A stretch of DNA of 64,000 nucleotides from Deuterostichococcus epilithicus (GCA_033439295.1 JAVTLE010000016.1:2418001-2482000); one strand, 5' to 3'. Numbered from the stretch's first letter, positions 27,503 through 41,582 are shown. A program made the numbers and translations. The notes: a model not told the origin generated them from the sequence alone.

Positions 27503-30500
27503 TCAGACCTTGTGGTGGTGGGCGCCGCCGTGCGCGGTGTCATCAGCCGATGAGGTGCTAACGGACTCCTCGTCCTTGGCCTGCACGCAGGGTGTAATGT
27601 TCAAGATCTGGTGTTTGGCGCGCTGCCAGCCCTGTTGAGCATCAAGTAACACCTACAGGGCGAAGAGGGCTCGAGAGGAGCTGCAAAACAACATCGGCCT
27701 GTGTGGCTGACATGCAGCTTGGAAAGCCGCTGCCGCAGCAGGCGGCCGTGAGCCGCATCAGATCCGAAACAGGGTGGCAAGCACAAGCACGGTAGGGGCG
27801 CACAATCTCCTGCATCTTCTCCTGTGCGCGGTGGCCGCCAACGCTGGCGTCATGTGCATAGTCGTTCTTGATCGACGCCTTCTCCTGCACAGTCGTGTGG
27901 ACAGCAAGCCATCAGCACCCGGAAGGCTGCAACGGCTTAAACACGCGGCTGGATGCTCTGCCCAGGGCATCAACAGCGCAAAAAGCTTGTGTGTCCGTGC
28001 ATTCGTGTAACGCCAGAGAGTCATGATTGCAGTCATCAGTTTCGGAGTGAGGCCGGCCGCTGAAATTGCCGCACCTCCTTATCCAACATGATCTCTGACG
28101 GGCCCAGCCAGGGGGCGCCGTGCGCGCACAGCCAGTCGAGGGCGAAGCCTGCCGTGTTGATCTGTGGCAGCAAGCGCAAGCGCAAGGGTCAGAGGCTATC
28201 ACATGTCAGTTAGCAGTCGCTATGCCGGTGCAGTGGCAGCACTGATCTGGGAGCGCAACCGTCCGTGTCAGGGTGCACATACGCCATGAGATCAGTCAGG
28301 CACGACACATCATGCACAAGCCTGAAAGTCCTTGATCGGCTCAGCGGGGGCAGCAACGCACCAGGACGTAGCTGACAGCGCCGGCAATGAAGCCTGTGGG
28401 GGCATAGGGCACGAGGTGCGATTCAGCACCAGGCGCTATGTCCATGATGTCGATGCAGGGCGGCGAGTGGCAGCAGGAAAGCGGCAGGACCGTGGCCCAA
28501 GCGTGTGTACTTTCATACTGCAGATGTCAGGTCTAGATGATCGTCAGCATGAGGGACACCGCTTGCCGCACCGTAGGCAATGGAGTAGGTCAGCGGCATG
28601 ACAGCGACAGTCAGGAAGGCGGGGACGCCCTCAGACACCAGGTCCCAGCGGATCTGCAGTGAAAAGCATATTGTGAGCATCCTAAACATCAGGATGCACG
28701 CTCGCTGGTGGCTCTGAAAGGCTGTGCACGATCAGCGCCCCTGGGCGGTGCATGTCTGTGTGCAACTGCCAGGGCAGACGAGGGGCAGGGGCGCCGCGCC
28801 AGGGAAGCAGTCGAGAACACGCAAACTGATGACGGACCTTGACAATGTTGCCAACCATCATGCTGCCTACGATGATGAGCGCTGGGCCGACGGCATATGG
28901 CGGGATGGAGGCTGCAGCGAACCGGCATCACCTCAGCATTGCGCATGGTGCAGCTTACATTCTGGACTCTTAGGTTGGTGAAGTCACGGGCAAGTACTGC
29001 CAATGCTGGACCCGTGGACCTTTAGCTATCAAGTCCAGCACCGCACGACTGCGCCCAGCGGTTGCAGCACGCCAACTAACAGCAGATGCAAAGCGGCGTG
29101 GAGCCAATGCGGCAGCAAAGCAATGGAGGCGCGCACCGAAGATGGGGTTGAAAAACAAGGTGATGAAGAAGAGGGAGCATAGGGTGAGGCCCGTGACGCC
29201 TGTGCGCCCGCCCTCGCGAATACCTGCATCGCGTCATGGAGACTTTTCAGTGCGCTGTCCTGCAACCGGTCATTGCAGCGAAGGGCTGTATGTGTGCCGC
29301 TCTGCTGCAGCAGCGCTGTTGAGGTCGCTTGGCATGAGTCGACATGTATGCCGCATGATAGTGCCGCCCTGCCTCCGCCACATCATCAGCACAAACCAGG
29401 ACCTGCTATCGCCGGAACAGCAAGGAGAGACGGCCGTTGTCGACTGCAAATGGTAAGCTCACCGGATGCGGACTCGATGTAGGCGGTCGCCGAGGAGGAG
29501 CCAAAGATGCCTGCAAGGGAACAAGCGGCGAACGTCACAAACGACCGCCAGGCCTGGTGATGGATGTGCTATCGTGGAGGTCACATGCGCTTGCTGTCTG
29601 ATCTCCGCATGGCAAGGCGCAGCTCGCAGCTGGAAACCTGCATCAGCCAGGCAAGGCACTCCCAACAGAACCAAAGACCGCTGTGCACGGTGCCGGCGCG
29701 CACCCGAGACAACGATGGCAAAGCCGTCAGAGATGAAGGCGAAGATGTTGCGGTCCCACGACTTGTCCTCCTTGACGAAGCCTGCAGCAGGCAACTTCCA
29801 AGCTGAGTGACCTTGAATCCCTATTGTGTGTTGCAGTGGAGCGACGTGGAGGACTGGAAGCCAGCAGCAACCACGTGTTGTGGCTGCAGCGCACACAGTA
29901 CCTGAGACCAGTGGCAAACACTTGGCTGGCGACATACCAACGGGCAAATCCCTTCGACAGGTTGCACTTTGAAAATCACCAGATATTTTAAAAAGCGGAT
30001 TCCTCTCCAAACTCATTACAGAAGGAGCGCACCCGGCTGGAAAAGGTCGATGAAACTCGCCATGGAGAACAGCGTGCCTGCGGCGGAGGCGCATCGGAGT
30101 TGGCAGCTGACAAGGTTTGGCGGCCAGGGACGGTCTGCACTTTCTCGTGCATGAATTTATGCTAGGGAAAGCAAGAGGCTCGCAGTGCACTGGCATGGGA
30201 CATAACAGATGATCAGCTGATACTCTGTAAGATATCTTGCCCCGCCGGCGGGTGCGATGAGCATGGGACTATCACCTGTTGCGTCCAGGAAGTCTACGTA
30301 CAGGAAGGTGATCAGTGCCAGCCAGGCTTGACCGTGCTTCATGCCCGCAAAGTTGAACTTGCCAGTCGACGCCGAGGCGTCCGGCTTGGTGACTACCTCC
30401 TTGAAAAAGTCCAGGCGGTCCTGGCCGCCTGCGCTCAATCACCCAATATGGTTTCAGTCAAGCCAGTCTCAGGATGCTGAGCTGTGTTGCACTGTGATGT

Positions 30501-33487
30501 GGTTGCTTCACCAGATATCTATGTGAATTTCATTCTTCGGGACTGCTATTGTCTCAGTGGGCGCACACGCATCCGAGTTGAACCGTAAGCTGGCCTGCAG
30601 TTTACGGTTACAGATGCACATATGGGTGCAAATTACATGGTGCCATCTTTCATAGCAGAGCTTGGGCAGATACCTGGGATGGAAGCATCTTCGCCAAAGT
30701 AGGATGCAGCATGGCCGGGGATCCAGCTGATGAAGGTGGCCTGCGTGTATGCTGCCTTTGTTTAGTGTCGCCAGGGAGACGTTGCGCAGAGCTTGCAGGG
30801 CTGTCTACAGTGTGCGAGGTGCATTCAACTCGACAGCCACTTGAGCGCGACGACGGGCAACTGCTATCAGACATGCCGCTTGCGGCTGAGCATCGATGTT
30901 GCGCGCCAAGATGTGGGTCTTGCATCAGAGACGGTCGCCAGTTGCCTCACGATGCCAGGCTTTCCCACAAAATGCGACGCACCCACAGGATGCCGACAAG
31001 GAAGGCGCCCCGCACGCGCTGGCGCATGCACATCACGATGACCAGGAAGCCGGAGATGCCAAGCCACACCGTGGCAGACTCCATGCGGTTACGCACTGCA
31101 AGCGCAGATTGGCATGGCATGCATTTAGAAGGATTTGGATGAAGGCATCGCCTGCAATCTGCTCTGTGTCACGAGCACCTACTGCGGCAGTCAGGCAGTG
31201 CCTGGCAGTTTCATGCACCACCCACGACATGCTGCAGACAGTAATGCGAAAGGAGTTTCGGCCCAAGCTCGGCTGCGGACAAATGCTGAGGGCTCGGCAG
31301 GCCCAGTTCACAACAGTGGTGAGGGTGCACTCACGGCACTGTGTGTTGGAGGAGGGGCTGCCGAGGTTTGGGACCACCGTCCCGGCGGCAGCGGCAGCTG
31401 TGGCATTGCACACCTGCGGTCAACAGGCGCGGTCAGACGGAGCAGGTTTGCAATTTGCAGGGAAAGCATGGCAGCTCAGTGCACCCGCCGCGCCCATGCA
31501 CGTGCATTGCGATGCGCGCCATCACAGTCAGCAGGTTGTCAGATCACTTTGCCAGGGTCGGCAGCACCACTCCCCTTCCCCAAGCGGCAACATGGCCAAG
31601 AAACCAGGGCCACCTGGGAGGCGGCGTCAGCGGTGAGGGTGTACAGTGGGGCACGGTCGCTGATCGGGCAGCCGCCCAGAGTGACGAGCGTCGCGGTCTC
31701 GAAGGTCACAATGCCCAGGCCGTTGCTGGTCTGCACAGTCACAGACATTGCTTGGTGAAAGATGGCCCAGCAAGGGCACAGGATGCAGAGCTAGAGGCCT
31801 GCTGACGGGTCCAGAGTAAAGCATGTTTAAAAGGTTCGGCAGGAAGCCCAGATAGGTCTGTTGCCTCAGCGAGTGACCTGCAGCCCGATGAACGCCAGGA
31901 ACAACCCGATGCCGGCAGACGTCGAGAGCATGAGCGACCTGTAGCCACAAAGAGAACATGCGTGTCTTAAGAGCTGTCCTGACGTGGAAAGCATGGAAAG
32001 TTGTTGCAAGTGTTTGCCTCCTGACATAAGCATTGACGAGACGCACTTGGGCGCCAGCTGAATGAGCTTGCCACGCACGCCGGTGATGGCCTGTGCGCAA
32101 TGCACAAATGCTTTTAAAATTTAACTGGACTCTCTGAGGAGTCCACTGAGCACTTCTCGCTGAGACGTTGTACGGCAACATTTTTCACGCGTGCGGCTCA
32201 TTCAGCTTGAAATCGCACCAGGATGATGAAAATCCAGCCTGAGTAACGCAGGCAGGAACCCGCAGTAAGAAATCAGCCAGAAGGACGATGCACTTGTGGG
32301 GTACGAGGTCGCGCCTGTGGTATACTATGGCAAAGCACTGTGCGCAGTGCAAGCTGGACAACAGGCCATGTTGCAGCAGCGTCGTGTGCTCACCCTCGAT
32401 GAAGATGCAAGTAACAGCAGTCTTGTAGGTTACGTTGCCGCTGCCGTGGAACCCGACAACGTTGTAAGTAAAGTAGGCATTGAGGCCTGCGCACATGAAA
32501 GGAGCCACGACGTCAAGCTGCATACGAGCTATGACTGCCAGTGTCTTTCCTGCAACTGTTGAGGCAATGTACGAATGGCTGTAATCTGAGCGTTGCTGCA
32601 CGTCCACCGATTGCGCATTCAAGCTTCATGCAGCGCAGCAATCAGAGGCGCACCCAGGCCTGGCGCCACGACGATGGGCAGATTTGCGGTCGTGCCCATG
32701 ACGAATGTCGAGATGATGATGATGACGGCCGTTGATGTGATCATGGACTTCTTGAAGTTGAACAGGCAGTCGGTGTAGCCCTGCGTCAGCAAGGGCTACC
32801 GTGATTGGTCCTGAAAGCTAGCTTGCACTTGTAAGCGAGGCCTCGAGGAGAAGATTGCTACTGGTGAGCTGCTTGATAAGCTCAGCAGCGCTCCGCTGCT
32901 AATGCATGTGCAGCGGCCGGCACATGCCTTACAGTACCCAGCCAAAAGCATGCGCAAACCCTCAGCAAGAGGCACTCCATCCACACTGCCTATTTGCACC
33001 TGGTCGGTCGGGTCGAATGGACACCCCGGGTTGGGGTTTGTGCAGTCGTCGATCGTGCAGGTGCCGCCAGAGTCAGAGATGATGGACGCGTTGACAATCA
33101 GGATGTACGCCTGCATCGTGATGCAGCAATTACTGTTGGAAGAAGGAAAAGAACAGGCTGCTAGGCCTCGGCATAGGAAGGCTGTCAGCGGTGGGGTTAC
33201 TGTAGCAAGTTTGCACAGTCAGCACCGGCAACATCCGAGCGCACCATGGTCAGGAAGGTGACGAGGCCCGCGCGAAGCTCGGTCGTAAGGCATGTTCTCC
33301 TGCAGTCGCAATCCAGAGCAGCCGTAGTTGGACAGAAGCGGCATTTGTTGGCGGCGGCATTTGCGCATGCGCAAAACACAGGGGCTGACTTGCACGCTTT
33401 GTAGGTTTTCGCTTCCCCTCACCTCTCCTTCATTTGGAAGAAGCGCCCAAACTGCAATGCAGAAGGAACCACGAGGTTATGGTTCAT
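27503..33487 (-). CDS. AZG-type purine permease (NCS2), minus-strand copy
   Basis: AZG/AzgA proteins are multi-span membrane carriers importing adenine, guanine or hypoxanthine. Start MNHNLVVPSALQFGRFFQM at 33487, then [15 protein letters not shown] (near 33270) and AYILIVNASIISDSGGTC (near 33100). Further segments are [17 protein letters not shown] (near 32470), AITGVRGKLIQLAPK (32085), [14 protein letters not shown] (31890), [17 protein letters not shown] (31690), [17 protein letters not shown] (31080), and [18 protein letters not shown] (30310). GTLFSMASFI (30080), the signature split as YIESAS plus GIREGGRTG (29470 and 29230), IPPYAVGPALIIVG (28900), [20 protein letters not shown] (28640) and a tail ending GGAHHHKV follow. 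About 20 exons. No lesion was seen in the family motifs, so it looks functional. Some intron positions differ from the plus-strand copy. Confidence 0.9.
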
Positions 33488-35659
33488 TCGTCTTGCAGGG
33501 ACTGTGGCGCTTCTCATTCTTTCGTGCGGCGGCGCCGCACGCGACATCTGATCGTGCTGCACCCTTCATGTTCACAAGGCTGTAGTACCAGACACGTTTG
33601 CTTGTTGCTTGGCCGAGCCTCTCGACAACAAATGTTCAGAACAGCGCTGCTGGCACATTCAAGGCAGATGAAGCGTGGCAGCGGTCGCAGTGCACGGCAC
33701 CTCAAGGCCGCGGTAGCGACCGCGAGAGAAAGGAACAAGGAACGAGGAGGGATTCGGCCAGCGACCTCTGTTACTGTGTTACTGTTGTGGTGTACGTACA
33801 GTAGTAGCGGTGGTACATGGCACCGGATGCAGCCCACCAAGCGGGAGGCAATTCAAAGGACCTGAGAAAGATGCGCACCGCGCTGTCGTTTACTTTCGCG
33901 TTTACCCTCTCGATCATCGCCATGGTGTCGGGCCTGTTGACACACCCTCGCTCGGTCCGCCGGTCTGCTGCCCAACGAGGCCGGCTCGCGGCGCTCGCCT
34001 GTACGTCAGACAATTCATGTCCATTCTAAACTCAACAAATTGTCATGTTTGGGTCGATCGCGCTGAGACCTGGCCTGCGCGCCGCAGACCCTGCCCGTTC
34101 GTAATACCTTGCCTCTGGGCGGAGGTTGTGGATCAAACCTCCACCGCGACATGCTTTCGTGTGAGTCTCATCTCTTTCCAGGTTGACGCTGTTATGTGAG
34201 TGCGTTTCAAGGCTCAAAGGGGAGCTCAGGCATGGTGCCGCAGTGACCAGCCTGGATATTTATCAACTTGTCGTCGTGTGGCCTTGCATGCCCACACGCC
34301 GCAGAGACATAAAGCGATCCCGCAAAAGCTTGTTCACAGTCACATGAATGCAAGCGATCGAGTAGATCGAGTACCCGCGCCCTGCACGATACACGACACG
34401 ACGCGTTTGCTGCGGTTAAGGATTCGACCACTCCTAACCCCAGACCAGCCGCACCTGTCAAGGCCGGGAGGTGCTTCCACTCCGCTGCCAGCCCTTGAGT
34501 AGCGTAGAGCAGCAGATGTGGCCCGTTCGGCAGTTCTGCATTCCACGGTCTGGTTTGCCCTTGAAGCAGCGGAGATCCACGTGGGAGAAGCCCTTAGCGT
34601 CCCCTTGCGCTAAGGGGGATGAAAATGAAAAGTGTGATGTTGCATGGGAGCTGCATTGAATTGCAGTCCAACACTCGATACTTCCCTTTGAAAGCCCCGT
34701 CAAAGAATCACTTCCCTGGCCCTTGATCGTGCCTCATTACACATGAGTCACACTTTCACGTGGAACATATGAAACACGCGTGCATGACAACTTGGACTTG
34801 CGTTCCTCCTGCAATTTGCAAAGTATCGCCAGGAACTGGGGGTTACCTATTCTGTCCTGTACTTTCGCCTCCCTCCATTGCTGCAATTTTCCGCGCGTGA
34901 CAGGTAGGAGGTTTGCCGTCAGCTACATCATGTGTCACCAGCTTCGCGTGGAACAACCTTCTTGTTCTCAACTTGTAGCCGCAAGCCGTGGCTTGCAGCT
35001 GCAATCAATGTGTCTGATGTGCCCATCGAGCCGCATGCGTCGCGTCGATCGCCCTTCCGCTGCGGCAATCTTGTCTGTGGTCTGCTGCAGTGAAGGCAGG
35101 TTTGCTGCCGCCGGCGGGCGTGCCGTGACGCTGGAATCGCGCCATCATGGCTGCTGCGCTTGCGAGGACGAATATGTGGGTCAACGAGTCCAAGGCGCGT
35201 GTTGCTGTCAGATTTCATACCCTGCACCTCCTCTGACGTCGCATTGTCCAGCTCGGACCAGCCCCGTCTGGAGTGCGCGGAAGATGACACTGTCCATCTG
35301 GGAGAGGCGTGAGTTCGACGTTCCACCCAGCGATGTTTCTACGCCTGGCATCGTGTTGGCGGGTCATGTCGGCGTGCAGATGTGGCAGCAATATCGACAT
35401 TGTTTGGTGAACTCTGAATCGCATGATACAGACGCTAGACGGAACAGTGATCTTCAGTCGCGTCTCAACTCAGCACGAGCTTTCGCGCTGCCTCTACCCG
35501 TCATGCCAGGGTTGGAAGGTTGCGCACATTGCGGCACGGTTGAAAAGCGATGCTCCAACAGGGCAATCCGAGTTGTTGGGGGCAGGTGCAGCATTTTGAC
35601 CAGAAGGGACGGGGCCGCGNGACCAGGCCGGCGCTGCAGCCTGATGTTCATCCACGCAC
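33488..35659. promoter_or_regulatory. Divergent intergenic region between two AZG permease genes
   Basis: About 2.2 kb between the two head-to-head permease starts. A plus-strand frame is open across 34780-35736, but it has no similarity I recognise and overlaps the plus copy's first exon in another frame, so it is not called. The region should hold both promoters, which could allow shared nitrogen- or purine-responsive control. Confidence 0.45.
35620..35620. other. Single undetermined base (N)
   Basis: One ambiguous base, 40 bp upstream of the plus-strand AZG start. It does not affect the gene model. Confidence 0.99.
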
Positions 35660-38600
35660 ATGCTTGCCTGTCTCCAGTCAAGACTCTCAACCACGCTTGT
35701 GCAGATCGGAAAGTTTTTTGCGATGTCGGAACGTAATACGACGCTGACAACGGAGCTGCGCGCCGGCCTGGTCACGTGAGTGCTGCTCTTCAGTGACAAT
35801 GCTTTTGTCGACTCCGGCTGTCCCTTCCTTTGTCAACTCTGGCTTGCTGCGCCTGCGCCGCTGATATGCTGGTGTCTGCAGGTTCCTTACAATGGCCTAC
35901 ATTCTGGCGGTTAACGCTCAGATCCTCACAGACTCCGGCGGCCCATGCACGCCCGACGACTGCTCGGTAGGGCGATACCTCTCCCAGCATGTACCGTGTG
36001 ATGGCGACCTTGGCCGTGAGCCCCAACAAAAGGCACTCTGATTTTTTTATGACGCAAACCTCACTGGCCCCCGCAGCCCAACAAGGGTGACCCCTCCTGC
36101 CCGTTCGACCCCACAAATGCGGGCTACAGTCAGTGCCTCATGGAAACCAAGAACTCGCTCATCACTGCCACAGGTAGTGCGGGTTGTAGACATGAAGGCC
36201 CAGCCTGCGCCTCTGCATGAAGCCTGTCACAGCGCAGTCTGCTCACCGATCTGCTGCTGACAAACCAGCTATGTTGCCTGCCGCAGCTGCGGCGTCCTGC
36301 ATCGGCACCTTCCTCATGGGCATCGGTGGCAACTTGCCACTCGGTATGCCCCTTTCTGCATGTGTTGCTCATTCGGAACCAGTGGCCGACAGTGCCGATC
36401 CACCAGACGCAGTCGTGCTACTCACAGCTGGTTGTCGTGCTGCCACAGGTATCGCTCCAGGCATGGGCTTGAACGCCTACTTCGCGGTGGGGCTCTGCCT
36501 GGTTGTATACCCTTCGCTGAAACTCTGTCAATATCCCTTGACTAGCCCGCCATCCAGTGGGCCCTGTGTTCTGGCCTGCACATGCTGCGCAGAATTGCCT
36601 GACGCTACCAGCTTAACCCTGCTGCCGCAGTACAACGTGGTCGGCTTCCACGGCTCTGGCAGCGTGCCCTACAAGACAGCGCTGGCGGCCATCTTCCTCG
36701 AAGGCCTGGTGCGCCACAGACTCAAGGCTGCTTTTGCGGTGTTGCTGTTCGTGAATCCATGTCAGCTGCAAGCTTCTGGGCGCACGTCGGCATTGCGGCT
36801 TTGGCAACGGCGGCCAGACACCGTGTCTCTCACACCAAGCGGAGACTCGGCTCGCTTGCAATGCAGATCTTCATCCTTCTGGCTGTGACTGGCGCCCGCG
36901 GCAAGCTCATCCAGATGGTTCCCAGGTGCTTTGCCAGCCTTTCTGCTGCCGCTGTAGCGCTGCAAAGTCCCTGTGCGTGCATCTGCAACGAAGCGCTGGG
37001 GCAGACACAGCCGCTGTTGACCCGGGCCATCCTGCAACTGCTCAGATCTATCATGCTGGCGACGTCGGCGGGCATTGGCCTTTTCCTGGCGCACATCGGG
37101 CTGCAGTCTTCTGAGGGTCTCGGACTGGTGAGACGAACTTCCGTTATTGGCGGTCCTGGACTCGACAGCCTTTCTACCTGGCCACCTTGCATGCAGCACG
37201 TTAGGGTCTGCCTGTGCAGCTCAAATGACTGCGCTGCAAGCACCATCTCAAACCTCATCATGCAGACTGCCTTGTCCGAGTGCGCTGATGCATTTGCATT
37301 GTACCGCAGGTCACCTTCGAGTCGGCCACGCTCGTCACCCTGGGCGGCTGTCCTGTCAAAGACCGCGCCAACATGTACACCCTCACTGCAGACGCCGCCA
37401 CTCAGGTGCCATTGCCGACCTATTTCCTTCGAGCCTCAAGCTCAGACCCCGGATAAAATACAGATGCCATTACCGCAGTGCGCTTCAAGGCGCCGTGCCT
37501 GCCTCAGCCCAAAATGGCATCGTTGAGAATGCCAGGCTGCCGCCCGGTGCTCTGCAGGTGTGCAATGCGACAGCGGCCGCGGCGTCCGGCGGTGTCGTCC
37601 CCAACCTGGGCACCGCTTCCTCCGCCGCCACCTGCCGTGCGCCTGCTTCCCTCCACGCCCTGCCTGCGCAGCTCGTTCTGCTGGGTGTCACATCACCAGC
37701 AGCCTCGTGACATCGCATCAGCCACTGTGCAATATCCCCCCTCACACATGCCAGTCAGGGTGGCATGGGCACCTGCGTCGTCATCATGCGCTGAGGCGAT
37801 ACTGAGGCTGGGGCTGGTCCGTCTCTTCGCAGTGCGCAACCGCATGGAGTCTGCCACCATGTGGCTCGGCCTCAGCGGCTTCCTGCTCATCGCGCTGTGC
37901 ATGCGCCAGCGCGTGCGGGGCGCCATGCTCGTCGGCATCCTGTGGGTGCGTCTCAGATCTGATGCACTGGTCTTACTTGCTGTCTGCTGCTGCAGCATTC
38001 TTTGCAGCACAACGCCCTCTGGTGAGTGCCTGCTGTCGATGTCGATCGGAACAGGTGACCTTCATCAGCTGGATCCCCGGCAGCGCGGTGTCCTACCTGG
38101 GTGACGGAGCCTCCATCCCCGGTGGCGGCGACCGCATGAGCTATTTCAAGAACGTTGTCGCGGCGCCCGATGCCTCCAAGACCGCTGGCCAGTTGGACTT
38201 CGGTGGCATGAAGCACGGCCAGGTGGTTCTCGGCACCGGCCGGCCTGGAACGTTCGTGATGACAGGGGGTGTTTCCGAGCCTTCGCTAACAGCAAGAGCG
38301 GGTTTTTAAAGTTGCGCCGCATGCCGTGGGCAGCTCGGCGCACCCCCATAGCAGAACGGGCCGCGCAACTGCAGTACAACACTGCCTGCTGAAGGCCTCA
38401 TCGTCTCTGTACGCAGGCGTGGCTCGCACTGATTACGTTCCTGTACGTAGACTTCCTGGACGCAACAGGTGATTGTCCCAGCCTCCACCGCCGGCGGGGT
38501 CAGGAGGTTCAGGAGAAATCATGTAGAAAAACATCTTTGGATCATTTATTTTATGTGCTCAGTGCACCTCCTGCATGAACTTGTTGCGGGCCTCTTGCCT

Positions 38601-40785
38601 CCATGGAAACTTCGCTGCACACAACACAACTGACAGGCCATGATTGCCCGCCATGCTCGCGACCGCCTCCAGCCACCCCTGTGCAGGCACCCTCTTCTCC
38701 ATGGCGAACTTCATCTCCCTGTACGTCCCCAACTTCATCAAAGAGGACAAGTCGTGGGACCGATCTATGTTCGCCTTCAGCTCCGACGGCGCCGCCATCG
38801 TGGTGTCCTCCGTGCTCGGCTCCTCGCCCTGCACTGTGTTTGTGGAGTCGGCATCGGGCATCCGGGAGGGCGGCCGCACCGGCATCACCGCCCTCATGAC
38901 CTCCTTCCTGTGCGTTTCCCCCTCCGTTCAGATGGCCTTGTTGCTTCGTGCTTTTACATATTGGTCGTGACAGTGGCGCCGCTGCTGCAGCCGGCTGCCG
39001 GGCGGTTGCGACGCGTAGTTCAGGGCGATTACAATGCGTGCCTGCACTTCTGTCAGAGCTTTGACCTCAATGCTGTGGCATCACGAGCAAGCGAGGCTCT
39101 GCAGGCTGAGCAAATCCTGATGCGCCACAGGTTCTTCATTGCGCTGTTCTTCACACCCATCCTCGGTGCGGAGGCACCCTGCATCTGGCACCACACCATC
39201 CTCGCCTTCGCACCTGTCGTCATTATACACCTGCTCAACCTCAGTGCCTGCACGGCTTCCGTTGGTGAACGCATCAAACTGACATGCCTGTTGCTGCAAT
39301 GCGCGCAGCCTCCATCCCGCCGTACGCCATTGGGCCGGCACTCATCACCGTCGGCGCCATGATGGTCGGCAACATCGTCAAGGTCTGTTGGTCGCACATG
39401 CTCTTGAGCGCGCGCCCCTGCACCTGTGACACACATCCGCTTTCATGTGTTGCGCTTAGCTCGGCATGCCCTCAATCATTTGACAAGCCTGGCAGCGGCG
39501 TGCGGCCGCGGAGGCGGCTCTGCGGCTTTGCAAGTATCCTCTGTGCCAGCGTCCCGCAAGCCAGCATCTCATTTACCTGCAGATTCGCTGGGACCTCGTG
39601 TCTGAGGCCGTGCCCGCCTTTGTCACCATCGCCGTGATGCCGCTCACGTAAGGCCCTGATGCCTTCCTGTATGAAGCCATGGCCTCACGCTTAATCTGCT
39701 GCGGCCTGCAAGCCAGCCCACAGGTCTGAGCTCTGAACGTGCCTGCTGCAGGTACTCCATCGCTTATGGTGAGTGGGCTGCGCATTTGCATTGCAGCGCC
39801 AGTGCCATGTCCTGACTCCTGAGCATTTGCATGCAAGTACCAGCTTCATGTCCGAGGAAGCAGCATCCCCGGTGTCCATCACTGCGCTGTGGCAAGGTTT
39901 TTAGTACGGTAACCTCAGCCTGACGCCTCCTGCTGCTGCTCGCAGGCTTCATTGGGGGGATAGTTACATACATACTACTGAATGGAGCCGGCTATGTCCT
40001 GGACCTGCTCACGCAGAAGGGCGTGCCCTTCATCGGCCCCTCCGAGATCCTGCTGGACCGGGAGGTGTGACCGCACCCCGAGCCAAGTGCTTCATTATTG
40101 CAGAGCGACTGGCACACATTCCTAGCTGTTGCGCGCGCCAAGGAGTCTTGCCAGACTTTGGCAGCGCAACGCAAGCGAAGCGCTACGCCCGCCACCACCA
40201 TATGCTGCCTGTAGTGCGCTCCAACTTCCGAAAGCGCAATGGCCCAGAATGAGAGGAACCTCATGTTCACAGCATGATTTGGGACTCCTGTCCCTGCTGC
40301 TGCAGGACAAGCTTGGGAGCAACGTCTACGCCAAGAACGCCTCCGTCGGCGGCCACCTGGCACAGGGCGTCTCTGACCCGGTCGTCATGCCGCATGGCAA
40401 GGACATGGAGGGCGGCTCCACTTCCTCCGACGCCGACGTCATGCCCGCCGCGTACGTCCTCTCTCCCTTTCCCTGCAGCGTCCTGTGTGCCTTTCCCTTT
40501 CGCTCCTCCCAATGCTGACAGAATGAACCTGGATGCGGGAATTTGAGGGGGCGGCTCCGTCGCCTTTGGCATCGATGCCACATCGGCTGCCATGCGCTGT
40601 CTGAAGACCTGCCGAATGCACCACGAGCCTGAGCGTCTGGCAGGACAGGAGGCATGCTGCGCCAGGGAGTTTGTCGTCTTAGCAGCAGACTTAAATAAAA
40701 TGCGGCTCTGACGTCGTCTTATGCGCATCGCAGGGACGGCGACGAATCTCTGCGCCGCCGCAGCAACCCCAAGGTCGCCTATTGA
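35660..40785 (+). CDS. AZG-type purine permease (NCS2), plus-strand copy
   Basis: ATG at 35660 gives [20 protein letters not shown], then [18 protein letters not shown], and [20 protein letters not shown] from 35882. Next come [16 protein letters not shown] (36300), [13 protein letters not shown] (36450), [10 protein letters not shown] (36633), [11 protein letters not shown] (36895), [14 protein letters not shown] (37065), [15 protein letters not shown] (37315), [17 protein letters not shown] (37830) and [18 protein letters not shown] (38418). One uninterrupted exon (38688-38910) carries [20 protein letters not shown] and the family signature [15 protein letters not shown]. It is followed by [17 protein letters not shown] (39315) and [20 protein letters not shown] (39585). 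The last exon encodes [16 protein letters not shown] with its stop at 40785. All transporter motifs are present. Purine substrate is inferred from family. It is a diverged paralogue of the neighbouring minus-strand gene, pointing to an inverted duplication. Confidence 0.92.
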
Positions 40786-41582
40786 GCTGGGTGCTGCAGC
40801 ATAACATTGAGTCGTGCAGCGATTGTCGACGGCGGGCGCCCAGGGTGGTCTCAATTTCGCCTGTGATCATCACGCCTTGCAGCACCGTATATAATACACG
40901 GGAAAGACAAGCATGATATGATTATGCCTCTACCCCAACTGTGCAATGTGAACATCACACAGTTGCGCTCCAGGGTCCTTATCATTTGTAGGTGTGTGTC
41001 AGGGGTATCTGAATTTCAGCTGTTTTCGTGTTGTTGAGGCGACGGGGCTGGCCAGCGGCTGATTCCCCCGCGGCTGGTCTGCCGCCTCAGCACAGCAACC
41101 CTTGCATTGGCGCCGTATCTTTTTTGTCCGCAGTTGTAAAAGATATAGTATCAGTCTCACCGTGCTTCGATGTACACATCTACCTGGCGCCAGCTCGTGC
41201 ACAATAGGCCTTCAGTTCTCAAGAGTGTGGCCGCTTCCTTGCCTGGGTGTAGTTGCACTGCACGTTCTGCCAGCCTGTGCATGATACTTCCACCACTCTC
41301 ATCTCTGGCTTCGAGAAACCATGCGACTCATCCACAGATCCCTCGTTCCATAAGTACCTACCCCTTCTTCCACATCCACTTCCGCATTGCCCGTTTGCGA
41401 CCGTGTCAGCCACAGATTTCCAAAGCCGACATCATACGTCTCTCCTCCCTCTCAGCGGACGGCGTTGCTCCACAGCGTGCCTGCCTCGTTGGTGCCCCGC
41501 CTGGTTCCACCACAGACATCACCGCCGCTCTTCCTCCTGATCCGATGGCACAGCATAGCTTTCCGGCTGCTGGCTGCTGTCA
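40786..41582. other. Convergent 3' region, AZG / SKA3
   Basis: Between two convergent stops. A plus-strand TGTAA at 41135-41139, about 350 nt past the AZG stop, is a weak poly(A) candidate. No coding segment was seen. Confidence 0.45.

Noticed and set aside
34780-35736. Open plus-strand frame of about 318 codons between the two permeases
   Set aside because: No recognisable similarity, weak third-position bias, and its end overlaps the real first exon of the AZG gene in another frame.
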